Below, piece by piece: positions 25,159 through 33,930 of a stretch of 55,209 bases of DNA. Location: NCBI GenBank assembly GCA_910577505.1, contig CAJTLN010000001.1:583183-638391 (forward strand). Reading direction: 5' to 3'. How positions within the stretch are numbered: the first letter of the stretch is position 1; each line of letters begins with the position of its first letter. A model generated the notes under the pieces. That model had not been told where the DNA came from. It was given only the letters and a program-made list of their open reading frames with translations, and did not search any database. The DNA is from an uncultured Bacilli bacterium. GTDB lineage: Bacteria; Bacillota_I; Bacilli_A; RF39; UBA660. The translations under genes were made by a program, and so were the position numbers.

Positions 25159-26682
25159 ATGAAGAATAAAAAGAAAAACTATAAAATAGTTCGTAATATA
25201 GCAACTATTACTATAATAGCAGGTCTTTCTTACGCTCTAAATACATATAATACCAACATCAATAAAATCCGATATACTAACCAAGATACTATAACAAATA
25301 TAACTTTTAACAAAGAATTAGATAACATAATTAATACTTCTTATATAGAATTTCAAAATGAAGAACTATACAATATAATAGAACAACAACTAGGAGAAAA
25401 GCCTACTAAAGAAAATCTTTCTACAATAACATTCCTAGAAATAAAAGATAAATTAAACAATGCTGATTTAAGTGATTTACGCTATCTTCAAAATATAGAA
25501 ACACTAGAAATAAGTAATAATGATATTAATTTAAGTGATATAAAATATAATCAAAATTTAAAAAGTCTTAATATTGATAGTTGTACACTAAAAAATACAA
25601 CAGATATTCCTAATAGTATAGAAACATTAATAATTACTAATTCTAGTATTAATGATGATTCTCTAATTACACCATATTTTCTAAAAAAATTATATATAGA
25701 AAATACACCTATATCTAATCTAGCATTTAAAAATCCATCTACATTAGAAGAACTACATATAATAGGTGATGTAATCCTAGATTTAAATAATGTAAAATCT
25801 TGTACTAATTTAAATAAATTAACTATAAAATTATGTTCTAATGTAACTAATTCACATATTTTAAATAAGTTACCTAATTTACAAACAATAGAATTAGATG
25901 ATTATGCAACTATATGGTTATCTACAAATACAATAGAACAATTACCATTACAAGAAGAAACAAAAGAATGTCTATTATGTCAAATAAAACAACTAGACAA
26001 TATATATAACTCTATTATTAATGAAAATGATTCTGATTGTGAAAAAATCAAAAATATAAGTCTATATATCCTAGGACAATTATCATATGATGAAAATATT
26101 TCAAATGATTATAATGGAAATATTGAAAAAGTCTTAGAATATAATGCTAATCCTATTGCTTCAAGTTTAACAGAAGAACAAGCTATATGTATAAATTATT
26201 CTTGTTTATTTAAAGCTCTATTAAACCGTACAGGATTAGAAAACTACCAACTATTCAGTAATATTCATACTTGGAATATTGTATCAAGTGAAAATGGCTA
26301 TCAAGGATATGACTTAACATACTTAGATGATAAACCATTAGTAAATTTAAATGATAATAAAATAGCATTAGTATCTGATGCAACAGTAGAACAAATATTA
26401 AAAGATAATAACGGGGATTTATTACATTATTATGGCTTTAATTTAGAAGAAATAACAGATGAAGACCATCTAGCTAAATTATCACCACAAGAAATAAAAG
26501 ATATAATAATCAATATTGGTTATATAAATGAAAATAATTTACAAACAAATAAAAATATTACAAATATAAATTTAATATTAAAAATAATACTAATATTATT
26601 GATAACAAATACACTTATAAATATTTACAAAAATAAATCTGAAAAGATAAAAAAATATCAAAAAGAAAGCCAGGGGGTATAA
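25159..26682 (+). CDS. Membrane-anchored LRR / transglutaminase-fold protein (paralog 1)
   Basis: 507 aa. A basic N-terminus and membrane segment (about 12-28) are followed by irregular leucine-rich repeats (about 90-260; LSDLRYLQNIETLEISNN-type units). A transglutaminase/papain-fold domain has its triad at Cys344 (AICINYSCLFKALLNRTG), His370 (IHTWNIV) and Asp385 (GYDLTYLD). A C-terminal membrane segment lies at about 470-490, with a Lys-rich tail. Known families of this fold act as cysteine proteases or cross-linking enzymes; the target is unknown. Paralogs lie at 26684 and 29048. One base separates its stop from the next start. Confidence 0.75.
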   Translation: MKNKKKNYKIVRNIATITIIAGLSYALNTYNTNINKIRYTNQDTITNITFNKELDNIINTSYIEFQNEELYNIIEQQLGEKPTKENLSTITFLEIKDKLNNADLSDLRYLQNIETLEISNNDINLSDIKYNQNLKSLNIDSCTLKNTTDIPNSIETLIITNSSINDDSLITPYFLKKLYIENTPISNLAFKNPSTLEELHIIGDVILDLNNVKSCTNLNKLTIKLCSNVTNSHILNKLPNLQTIELDDYATIWLSTNTIEQLPLQEETKECLLCQIKQLDNIYNSIINENDSDCEKIKNISLYILGQLSYDENISNDYNGNIEKVLEYNANPIASSLTEEQAICINYSCLFKALLNRTGLENYQLFSNIHTWNIVSSENGYQGYDLTYLDDKPLVNLNDNKIALVSDATVEQILKDNNGDLLHYYGFNLEEITDEDHLAKLSPQEIKDIIINIGYINENNLQTNKNITNINLILKIILILLITNTLINIYKNKSEKIKKYQKESQGV

Positions 26683-26683
26683 T

Positions 26684-28231
26684 ATGGCATCTAAATCATT
26701 AAAAAAAGTAGGAGCAACTGTTGTCGCTTTAGGAATGGCTGCAAGCATTTATCTTGCTCCTGATATCATAAACGCAAAACAAAATAATCTTACTGGTGCT
26801 GATATGATTAATAATCATTTTATAGCATCATATCTTGAAGAACTTGAAGAAGAAACAAATATAACTTTTCAAAATAAAGAATTATATGATCTGTTAGTTA
26901 ATCACTTTGGTGGTTCACTAACAGTTGAAAACTTAAAATCATTAACAAATCTTAATTTTGAAGTGCCACTTACAAATACTGATTTAAGTGATTTTAGATA
27001 TTTAACAAACTTAAGTCAATTAACTATAAAAAATAACTGTGTAGATTGTAGTGATTTAATGTATAATCAACAATTAAAAAGAATTATTTTTGATAATTGT
27101 ACTCTTACTAATACAGAAGATTTACCTAACACAATAACAACTTTAGAAATGGCTAGTACAGATGTTGCTGATGATGTCTTAGTAGTTCCTTTTAATACAT
27201 CATTATTAAATTTACAAGTATCAACAGTATCAAAAGTTCAATTCAAGAATCCTGATAATCTTAAATCATTATATTTTTCAGGCTATGGTTTTATTGATAT
27301 TAATGATTTTAAAGATTGTTCAAATCTAAGTAAAATTTCATTAAAACAATGCCCTAATGTTTTAAATCCAGTACTTCTTCAAAGATTTACCAATGTAGAT
27401 ATTAGTTTAGATGAATTTTGTACAATATGGTTAAATAGTAAAGAAATTGCTGAGCTTCCATCAATATCAACTAGCTCCAAAAAAGAATGGCAAGATATAT
27501 CTAATTATCTTGACAATAAACTTAGTGAACTTATTTCGCCAGATATGACAGAAGAAGAAAAAATAAATAATATAATAATTTATGTTCTAAATCAAATAGA
27601 ATATGATTTTAGAGCTCTAGAAGATAATGAATTAGGTAGTGAACTATGTAGTACATATAATTTATATCCATTATCATATGCTATAGAAAAAAATGATGGC
27701 GTATGTGTTGGATATGCATCATTGTTTACAGCTTTAGCAAATAGAGCAGGAATAGATTGTTATCAACCAGATAGTATAAATCACACATGGAATATGATAC
27801 GTAAGATAAATGAAAGTGAGTATAGTGCATATGACTTAACTCAATTAGATAATGAATATGCTGCTATATATGAAGACGGTAGTATTGTCCGTAATGCAGA
27901 AAAAAGTTCAATTGACTACATAACTTATGGTGAAGCTGAACAATTAGCTTATTATGACTTCGATTTAAGTTCAAGAACAAGTGAATCGTATAAAACTAAC
28001 ATAGAACCAAAATCAGTAGAAGCAAAGGATATCAATATTGGTTATATAAAAACAGCAATATCTAACAATAAAAATAACACTAGACTTAAATTGGCTTTAT
28101 TTGAAATCTTATTACTTATAATTTATCTTGAAATAACATTATTATTCTCAAAAAACAGCAAAAAAAATCCAAAGAATAGAACTAAAAAGAAAGAAAATCA
28201 TCAAGTTATAAAATATAAAAGAGCAAACTAA
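26684..28231 (+). CDS. Membrane-anchored LRR / transglutaminase-fold protein (paralog 2)
   Basis: 515 aa with the same layout as paralog 1. Signal/anchor segment (about 8-28) ending in LAPDIINAK, leucine-rich region (LSDFRYLTNLSQLTIKNN and further units), transglutaminase core with Cys341 (GVCVGYASLFTALANRAG), His367 (NHTWNMI) and Asp384 (AYDLTQLD). A C-terminal membrane helix near 475-495 is followed by a strongly basic tail. AGGGGGT at 26671-26677 inside the end of paralog 1 serves as ribosome binding site, so the two are translationally coupled. The core here is the closest of the three to the usual transglutaminase motif (GVCVGYA). Confidence 0.78.
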   Translation: MASKSLKKVGATVVALGMAASIYLAPDIINAKQNNLTGADMINNHFIASYLEELEEETNITFQNKELYDLLVNHFGGSLTVENLKSLTNLNFEVPLTNTDLSDFRYLTNLSQLTIKNNCVDCSDLMYNQQLKRIIFDNCTLTNTEDLPNTITTLEMASTDVADDVLVVPFNTSLLNLQVSTVSKVQFKNPDNLKSLYFSGYGFIDINDFKDCSNLSKISLKQCPNVLNPVLLQRFTNVDISLDEFCTIWLNSKEIAELPSISTSSKKEWQDISNYLDNKLSELISPDMTEEEKINNIIIYVLNQIEYDFRALEDNELGSELCSTYNLYPLSYAIEKNDGVCVGYASLFTALANRAGIDCYQPDSINHTWNMIRKINESEYSAYDLTQLDNEYAAIYEDGSIVRNAEKSSIDYITYGEAEQLAYYDFDLSSRTSESYKTNIEPKSVEAKDINIGYIKTAISNNKNNTRLKLALFEILLLIIYLEITLLFSKNSKKNPKNRTKKKENHQVIKYKRAN

Positions 28232-28310
28232 ACTTTACATATATATTAAAAAAATAATAGTCAAAATAGTATAATTATATTAAAATAAAAATATAATAAA
28301 ATATACACAT

Positions 28311-28339
28311 TTGCTTAAAATGTCTATATATGCTATAAT
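28311..28339 (+). promoter_or_regulatory. Extended -10 promoter
   Basis: TTGCTT (28311-28316), 17 bp, TGC-TATAAT (28334-28339), upstream of the HD-domain gene. Confidence 0.7.
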
Positions 28340-28362
28340 TACTGAGTCCTGAGGTGATTTGG

Positions 28363-28863
28363 ATGACATTAAAAAATAAGGAAGAATTTAGCTCCTTAAT
28401 TGAAGATATAAAAAATAATAATAAATTTAATAAATTAACAAAAGAACTACATCATGGTATTACAAGATATGATCACTCAATGAGAGTAGCTAAATGGACA
28501 TATAAAATATGTAATATGTTCAATATGAAAAATAAAAATGAAATAACTAGAGCAGCGCTACTACATGACTTTTATGTAGATAATGACTTAGTGTCAGAAC
28601 ATGGTTATGAAAAACTAGGAGAACATCCTGATGTAGCATTAACAAATAGTCTTAAATATTTTAAACTAGATGAAATGCAACAAGATATTATTAAATCTCA
28701 TATGTTTCCATGTACTAATGTAATACCTAAATATAAAGAATCATGGTTAGTATCAGGTGTAGACAAAACAGTTAGTGCATATGAAATGTTAAGATTTAAA
28801 GCATCTCTATATTTAGGAATATACTTATTATTCTTATTTGAAATAATAAGATTACCAAGATAA
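28363..28863 (+). CDS. HD-domain phosphohydrolase
   Basis: About 166 aa from ATG 28363; GAGGTG at 28351-28356 favours it over the upstream in-frame GTG at 28354. TRYDHSMRVAKWTY gives the first His, and ALLHDFYVDN the HD pair. IKSHMFPCTNVIPK supplies a later His. The hydrophobic C-terminus (YLGIYLLFLFEIIRL) may be a membrane helix. The family hydrolyses nucleotides or cyclic nucleotides. It stands between LRR-transglutaminase paralogs 2 and 3 with its own promoter and terminator. Confidence 0.8.
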   Translation: MTLKNKEEFSSLIEDIKNNNKFNKLTKELHHGITRYDHSMRVAKWTYKICNMFNMKNKNEITRAALLHDFYVDNDLVSEHGYEKLGEHPDVALTNSLKYFKLDEMQQDIIKSHMFPCTNVIPKYKESWLVSGVDKTVSAYEMLRFKASLYLGIYLLFLFEIIRLPR

Positions 28864-28866
28864 CAA

Positions 28867-28895
28867 AATACCGATATAATCTATCGGTATTTTAT
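28867..28895 (+). terminator. Intrinsic terminator
   Basis: ATACCGATA/TATCGGTAT stem followed by a T-rich tail. Confidence 0.85.
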
Positions 28896-29047
28896 TTTTG
28901 TATTATACATGATAATTTTAACTCCTCATTATTCTGCAATAATTTCCTACTATAAAAAATAATTTAAATAATTGAGAAAAAATAGACAATATACCATTAA
29001 AGTGATAGAATCTTTAATTGCAACAGCTCATGTTTAGGGGGATTAAC

Positions 29048-30571
29048 ATGAAAAAGAAATACAAACTAATGAAAGGTATAATTGTTTCATCTCTAATAGG
29101 GGGAATAGTCCTAAACTCCTTAATACCACAAAATACCAAAAATATATCATACTATAACAATTCAAATAATAAAGAATTTGAAGAAGAACTAAATATACTA
29201 GAACAAGCGGATAGTATAACTTTTACCAATAAAGAACTATACGATATAGTTGCAGCCAAAGTAAATGGTAATCTAACTACAGAAAATATAAAAGAAATAA
29301 AAACCATTGTAATAGATCAAAGACTATCTAATCAAGACTTTAGTGATTTAAAATACTTACCTAACTTAAGATTCTTAATAATAAAAGATAATGATATAGA
29401 TTCTACAGATTTACAATATAATCAAGAACTAATAGGACTAAAAATAGAAAGAGGTTCAATAAAAAATACCAATAATCTTCCAAATTCCTTAATTAACATT
29501 AGACTATCAAACACTAATGTTAAAGACTACTACTTATCATTACCATATAACTTAGAAGAACTTACTATTAATAGAACTCCAATAAATAGCATAAATGCTA
29601 AAAATAAAGAAAGTCTAAAATCATTAAAAATAAATGGAGATGTTTACTTTAGTACAGAATGCTTACAAGATTTATCAAATCTTTGGTACTTATCTATAAA
29701 AAATTGTAGTAGTTTAAAAAAGCCAGAATATCTAGGTAATATTCCTAAATTAAAAGTACTATTAATAGATGAATATGCTTCTATTTGGCTAGATGAAGAA
29801 ACATTAAATAAACTACCTATATTTCCACTAACTAAAGTATCTTTAAATAAAAAAATAAATGAACTTAATAAAATAGCTGATTCCCTAAGAGATGACTCAT
29901 TAAGTGATATAGAACTAATAACTAAAATAACAGAATATCTAGTTAATAGATATTGCTATAATAAAGAAGTTAGAGATAATACCATAATAGGACGATTTAC
30001 ATCTACAATAGATAATGTAATGCCAATAACATCATCCCTAAAAAATGATGATGTTATATGCATCAATTATGCTACATTATTTCAAGCAATAGCAAATAGG
30101 CTTGATATAGAATCAGTACTATTAATAAATGATATTCATGCTTGGAATGCATATAATATAGATGGAGAATATAAAAGAATAGATATAACTAATATTGATT
30201 CATATTTAAGTAAAAAAGGAATAACAGATATAAGTACAGAATGGATTAGTATGAATAGCTTTAAATCAACTGATTATCGTCCATTATATGAAGGAGTAGT
30301 ATATCCCTTAGAATATGAAAGCATTGATACAAAATTAGGATATATTAAACAAGAAGATAATCCAAAGAACTTATTTGATATATTAGAGAATGAATTAATG
30401 AATCTTATTTACAATAAAATGACATTTAACATATATGCCTATCCAGAAGGTTGTATAGTACCAATGTTAATACTAATAGATACTTTTATTATATATAAAA
30501 TGATACTTTCCAATAGGAAAATAAATATCGAAACTAAAAGTTTAAAGAAAAATAAGAAAAATAATAATTAG
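29048..30571 (+). CDS. Membrane-anchored LRR / transglutaminase-fold protein (paralog 3)
   Basis: About 507 aa from ATG 29048, selected by TAGGGGG at about 29035-29041; an in-frame TTG at 29018 has no site. N-terminal anchor (about 8-26), leucine-rich repeats (FSDLKYLPNLRFLIIKDN and others), transglutaminase core with Cys338 (VICINYATLFQAIANR), His364 (IHAWNAY) and Asp379 (RIDITNID). A C-terminal membrane helix is followed by a Lys/Asn-rich tail. The core is nearer to paralog 1 (CINY) than to paralog 2 (CVGY). It lies just upstream of the polysaccharide operon and may modify surface proteins (inference). Confidence 0.75.
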   Translation: MKKKYKLMKGIIVSSLIGGIVLNSLIPQNTKNISYYNNSNNKEFEEELNILEQADSITFTNKELYDIVAAKVNGNLTTENIKEIKTIVIDQRLSNQDFSDLKYLPNLRFLIIKDNDIDSTDLQYNQELIGLKIERGSIKNTNNLPNSLINIRLSNTNVKDYYLSLPYNLEELTINRTPINSINAKNKESLKSLKINGDVYFSTECLQDLSNLWYLSIKNCSSLKKPEYLGNIPKLKVLLIDEYASIWLDEETLNKLPIFPLTKVSLNKKINELNKIADSLRDDSLSDIELITKITEYLVNRYCYNKEVRDNTIIGRFTSTIDNVMPITSSLKNDDVICINYATLFQAIANRLDIESVLLINDIHAWNAYNIDGEYKRIDITNIDSYLSKKGITDISTEWISMNSFKSTDYRPLYEGVVYPLEYESIDTKLGYIKQEDNPKNLFDILENELMNLIYNKMTFNIYAYPEGCIVPMLILIDTFIIYKMILSNRKINIETKSLKKNKKNNN

Positions 30572-30647
30572 ATATATATTAAATTAATAATTTGTGATAA
30601 AATTATGTCATAAAACGTAATTTTAGGTTTTCTTTTTTAATGTTACA

Positions 30648-30669
30648 TGGTAAAATATCTAACGTTAGA
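30648..30669 (+). promoter_or_regulatory. Probable promoter and palindrome of the polysaccharide operon
   Basis: An extended -10 (TGG-TAAAAT, 30648-30656) is followed at once by a perfect 12-bp palindrome TCTAACGTTAGA (30658-30669) covering the expected transcription start. No good -35 is visible. A palindrome in this place is a plausible repressor operator. The leader to the first gene is about 60 nt. Confidence 0.5.
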
Positions 30670-30725
30670 GAGACGAAAAAAGAAACTATAAAATGAAATC
30701 TTATATAGAATAGAAGGGATTATTT

Positions 30726-31412
30726 ATGGAAGAAATTAACTTAAAAGAATTGTTTGACTATTTAAAAGAAAGAGTATTAATTGTTGCAATCATAACACTT
30801 GCAATCTTAGTAGTAGGATGCATATATTCAATATTCATAAAAACTCCTATGTATAAGTCACAAACTACTTTCGTTCTTGTTAGTGATGATGGTACAGCTG
30901 GAGGCGGTGGATACTCACAAGCTGAGGCAAACTTAAATAAAAATTTAGTAGCAACTTATAGTGACTTAGTAAAATCAAATAGAGTAATTGATAAAGTAAT
31001 TAAGAATTTATCTCTTAATTATTCTGTTAATACGCTTAAAGGACGTATTACAGTAACAAATACTACTAATACTGAAATTATTAAAGTTAATGTAGAAGAC
31101 ACAGATAAAGCACTAGCAGCAGATATCGCTAATGAACTAATAAAAGTATTTGGCGAAGAAATAAAAGAAATATATAGATTACAAAACGTATCTGTAGTTG
31201 ACGTTGCTGAAGAAGCAGAATATCCATATAATGTTAATATTATTAAAGATATTGTAATTTACTTATTAGTAGGTATAGTTCTTGCATGTGGCATTATCTT
31301 TGTTATTTACTACTTTGATACAACTATTAAGAGTGCTGATGAAGTTGAAAAGAAACTTGGATTACCTGTATTTGGTATTGTACCTAGAGTAAAATATAAA
31401 GAGAAAATATAG
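30726..31412 (+). CDS. Wzz/CapA-type chain-length regulator and BY-kinase activator
   Basis: 228 aa: cytoplasmic start NLKELFDYLKERV, membrane helix about 15-37, extracellular Wzz domain with TPMYKSQTTFVLV, second membrane helix about 176-198 and a short cytoplasmic C-terminus (KKLGLPVFGIVPR) that activates the cognate tyrosine kinase. It is the Gram-positive split arrangement (YwqC/CpsC). It sets polysaccharide chain length with the next gene. First gene of the operon; AGAAGGG precedes the ATG. Confidence 0.92.
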   Translation: MEEINLKELFDYLKERVLIVAIITLAILVVGCIYSIFIKTPMYKSQTTFVLVSDDGTAGGGGYSQAEANLNKNLVATYSDLVKSNRVIDKVIKNLSLNYSVNTLKGRITVTNTTNTEIIKVNVEDTDKALAADIANELIKVFGEEIKEIYRLQNVSVVDVAEEAEYPYNVNIIKDIVIYLLVGIVLACGIIFVIYYFDTTIKSADEVEKKLGLPVFGIVPRVKYKEKI

Positions 31413-31427
31413 AAGTGGGTGGAATAT

Positions 31428-32135
31428 ATGAATGGAACAGATTTAATAATTAATATTAATCCTAAATCAATGTTTAGTGAATCTATAAAAAGTATTCGTA
31501 CTAACTTACAATTTTCAGCTATCGATAAAGAATTAAAAACAATTCTAATTACATCACCATCAGCTGGTAATGGTAAATCATTTGTATCTGCAAACTTGGC
31601 AGCAGCTTATGGTCAAGATGGTAAAAAAGTACTTATAATCGACTGCGACTTACGTCGTGGAAGACAACATGAAATATTCAATGTTATGAATCAAACTAAT
31701 AGTGGATATTCAAACTTAATATTAAACTTTAAAGATGAAGTTAAATTGAGTCGTTATGTTATTAAAACAGAAATAAAAAATATTGATATAATCCCAACAG
31801 GGCCAACTCCTCCAAATCCAATTGAATTATTGGCATCAAAAAATAATGCTGATGTAATTAAAGAGTTGAGAAAACATTATGATATTATAATACTTGATTG
31901 TCCTCCAGTTCTTGGAATAAGTGATACTCAAGTTATGATAAGACATGCTGATGCAAATGTTGTTGTAGTTGCAAGTGGAGAAACACAAATGGAATTACTA
32001 GAAAGATGTAAAAAAACATTTGAAACAGCGAATGGTAAACTAGATGGTGTAATCATTAATAAAGCAAGTGTTAAGGGTAGCAGTTATTACTCTTATTATG
32101 CAAATGATTACTATAGTAGTAATAAAGCCGAATAA
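31428..32135 (+). CDS. BY-type tyrosine kinase of capsule synthesis
   Basis: 235 aa from ATG 31428 (GGGTGGA just upstream; an in-frame GTG at 31419 is less likely). Walker A TSPSAGNGKS (about 43-51), Walker A' LIIDCDLRRG (about 69-78) and Walker B IILDCPPVLG are those of CpsD/YwqD kinases. The C-terminus has the autophosphorylated tyrosine cluster (SSYYSYYANDYYSS). It controls polymer length and export together with the Wzz-like protein encoded immediately upstream. Confidence 0.93.
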   Translation: MNGTDLIININPKSMFSESIKSIRTNLQFSAIDKELKTILITSPSAGNGKSFVSANLAAAYGQDGKKVLIIDCDLRRGRQHEIFNVMNQTNSGYSNLILNFKDEVKLSRYVIKTEIKNIDIIPTGPTPPNPIELLASKNNADVIKELRKHYDIIILDCPPVLGISDTQVMIRHADANVVVVASGETQMELLERCKKTFETANGKLDGVIINKASVKGSSYYSYYANDYYSSNKAE

Positions 32136-32160
32136 TAAAAAAGTATAGGGGTGTTATTTA

Positions 32161-32826
32161 ATGAAAGAAGCGGTGAATACAAGCATTTTTACAGATATCA
32201 AAGAAACTGCATATCTAGGAATTAAAAGGTTGTTTGATATATTTGTAGGATTAATAGGACTAATAGTTCTAATACCTATAACTATAATCATAAAAATAGC
32301 TTCAGTATGTACAGGGGACTTTGCACCAGTAATATTTGCGCAAAATCGTATTGGTAAAAATGGTAAAGAATTTAAATTTTATAAATTTAGATCTATGGTA
32401 CCAAATGCAGATGAAGTATTATTTAAAATGTTAAAAGAAGACAAAGAAATAGCTAAAGAATATAAAATAAATAAAAAGTTAAAAAATGATCCTAGAATTA
32501 CTAAAGTAGGCCGTGTAATAAGAAGAGCATCAATTGATGAACTTCCCCAATTACTTAACGTTTTAAAAGGAGATATGTCTTTAATTGGTAATCGTCCTTA
32601 TCTTCCTAGAGAAAAAGAAGACATGGGAGATTCCTTTGATGAAATAGTAAAAACTAAACCTGGTATTACAGGTTATTGGCAAGTTAGTGGAAGAGAAAAT
32701 GCATCATTTGAAAAACGTTTAGAACTAGAAAAATACTATTCAAATCACTATGGATTTAGAATGGACATCAAAATATTCTTTAAAACATTTAAAGCAGTCT
32801 TTGGTGGACATGGAGCAGCAGAATAA
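32161..32826 (+). CDS. Undecaprenyl-phosphate sugar-1-phosphate transferase (priming)
   Basis: 221 aa of the bacterial sugar transferase family (PF02397), short form without the large N-terminal membrane domain. A membrane helix at about 24-48 is followed by QNRIGKNGKEFKFYKFRSM and the catalytic region IRRASIDELPQLLNVLKGDM, SLIGNRPYLP and KPGITGYWQVSGR. It places the first sugar phosphate on undecaprenyl phosphate to begin each repeat unit. Which sugar cannot be told. Confidence 0.93.
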   Translation: MKEAVNTSIFTDIKETAYLGIKRLFDIFVGLIGLIVLIPITIIIKIASVCTGDFAPVIFAQNRIGKNGKEFKFYKFRSMVPNADEVLFKMLKEDKEIAKEYKINKKLKNDPRITKVGRVIRRASIDELPQLLNVLKGDMSLIGNRPYLPREKEDMGDSFDEIVKTKPGITGYWQVSGRENASFEKRLELEKYYSNHYGFRMDIKIFFKTFKAVFGGHGAAE

Positions 32827-32873
32827 AATAAATAAAATTTAGATTGTACAATTACATTATTTATAGAAAATCA

Positions 32874-32904
32874 AAAGAATACATGTACAATGTATTCTTT
32901 TTTA
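32874..32904 (+). terminator. Strong terminator inside the polysaccharide operon
   Basis: AAAGAATACAT pairs over 11 bp with ATGTATTCTTT around a 5-base loop, followed by T-run, between the priming transferase and pssD. All flanking genes are on the same strand and belong to the same pathway, so it may set the level of downstream expression or need antitermination. Confidence 0.8.
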
Positions 32905-32923
32905 TAAGAGGGAGTAAGAGTTT

Positions 32924-33406
32924 ATGAAAAAGAAAGCAAAAAAGGAATTAAAAGATATGAAGATTGCTCTTGTAGGATCATCAGGAGGACACTTAACACA
33001 TTTATATATGTTAAAGCCATTCTGGGAAAATAAAGATAGATTTTGGGTAACATTTGACAAAATGGATGCAAATAGTCTATTAAGAGATGAAAAAAAATAT
33101 AATTGCTATTTTCCAACAAATAGAAATATATGGAATTTAATTAGAAATACTTTTTTAGCAATTAAAGTCCTTAGAAAAGAAAAACCTGATGTTATCATAT
33201 CTTCAGGCGCAGCTGTAGCAGTACCATTTTTCTATATTGGAAAACTAATGGGAGCTAAACTAGTATACATAGAGGTATTTGATAGAATTGATAAGTCAAC
33301 ATTGACAGGAAAAATGGTTTATCCTATAACAGATAAATTCATTGTTCAATGGGATGAAATGAAAAAAGTATATCCTAAATCAATAAATTTAGGAAGCATT
33401 TTTTAA
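32924..33406 (+). CDS. PssD/Alg14-like glycosyltransferase subunit
   Basis: 160 aa. KIALVGSSGGHLTHLYML is the N-terminal nucleotide-sugar-fold turn, followed by KPDVIISSGAAVAVPFFYIG (membrane-associated segment) and KLVYIEVFDR. It matches the PssD/CpsF/Cps14F family, homologous to eukaryotic Alg14, the membrane-recruiting half of a two-part glycosyltransferase whose partner is encoded next. It adds the second sugar to the lipid-linked primer. Confidence 0.9.
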   Translation: MKKKAKKELKDMKIALVGSSGGHLTHLYMLKPFWENKDRFWVTFDKMDANSLLRDEKKYNCYFPTNRNIWNLIRNTFLAIKVLRKEKPDVIISSGAAVAVPFFYIGKLMGAKLVYIEVFDRIDKSTLTGKMVYPITDKFIVQWDEMKKVYPKSINLGSIF

Positions 33407-33419
33407 GGAGGTTTAGATT

Positions 33420-33914
33420 ATGATATTTGTTACAGTAGGAACGCATGAACAACCATTTGACAGATTATTAAAATGTATAGATAAAATGGTTGAAGATGGA
33501 CAAATAAAAGAAGAAGTAATAATTCAAAAAGGTTATACTGATTACAAACCTCAACATTGTAAATCTGAAAAATTAATTGGATATGAAGAAATGCAAAAAA
33601 ATATTGCTGAAGCAAGAATAGTTGTAACTCATGGTGGACCTGCAAGTTTTATAGCGCCTTTATCTATAGGAAAAATTCCTATAGTAGTACCAAGACAAAA
33701 AGATTATAACGAACACGTAAATAATCATCAACTAGAATTCGCAAAAGAAGTTGCTACAAGAATGAAAAATATCATTGTTGCTGAAGATGAAGAAGAAATT
33801 GTTGATTCAATTTTGAACTACGAAAAAAAAGTAAAAAAACTAAATAATAAAAATAATTCAAATAATAAAAAATTCAACGAGAGTTTAGAAAAAGAAATAA
33901 AAAAAATAATATAA
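33420..33914 (+). CDS. PssE/Alg13-like glycosyltransferase subunit
   Basis: 164 aa. MIFVTVGTHEQPFDRLLKCI at the start and VVTHGGPASFIAPLSIGKIP near residue 70 are the catalytic-half signatures of Alg13/PssE/CpsG, which binds the UDP-sugar. It pairs with the Alg14-like protein 13 bp upstream to form a complete enzyme. The Lys/Asn-rich tail is low complexity. AGGAGG at 33406-33411. Confidence 0.9.
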   Translation: MIFVTVGTHEQPFDRLLKCIDKMVEDGQIKEEVIIQKGYTDYKPQHCKSEKLIGYEEMQKNIAEARIVVTHGGPASFIAPLSIGKIPIVVPRQKDYNEHVNNHQLEFAKEVATRMKNIIVAEDEEEIVDSILNYEKKVKKLNNKNNSNNKKFNESLEKEIKKII

Positions 33915-33930
33915 AGATGGGGGTACTTTA

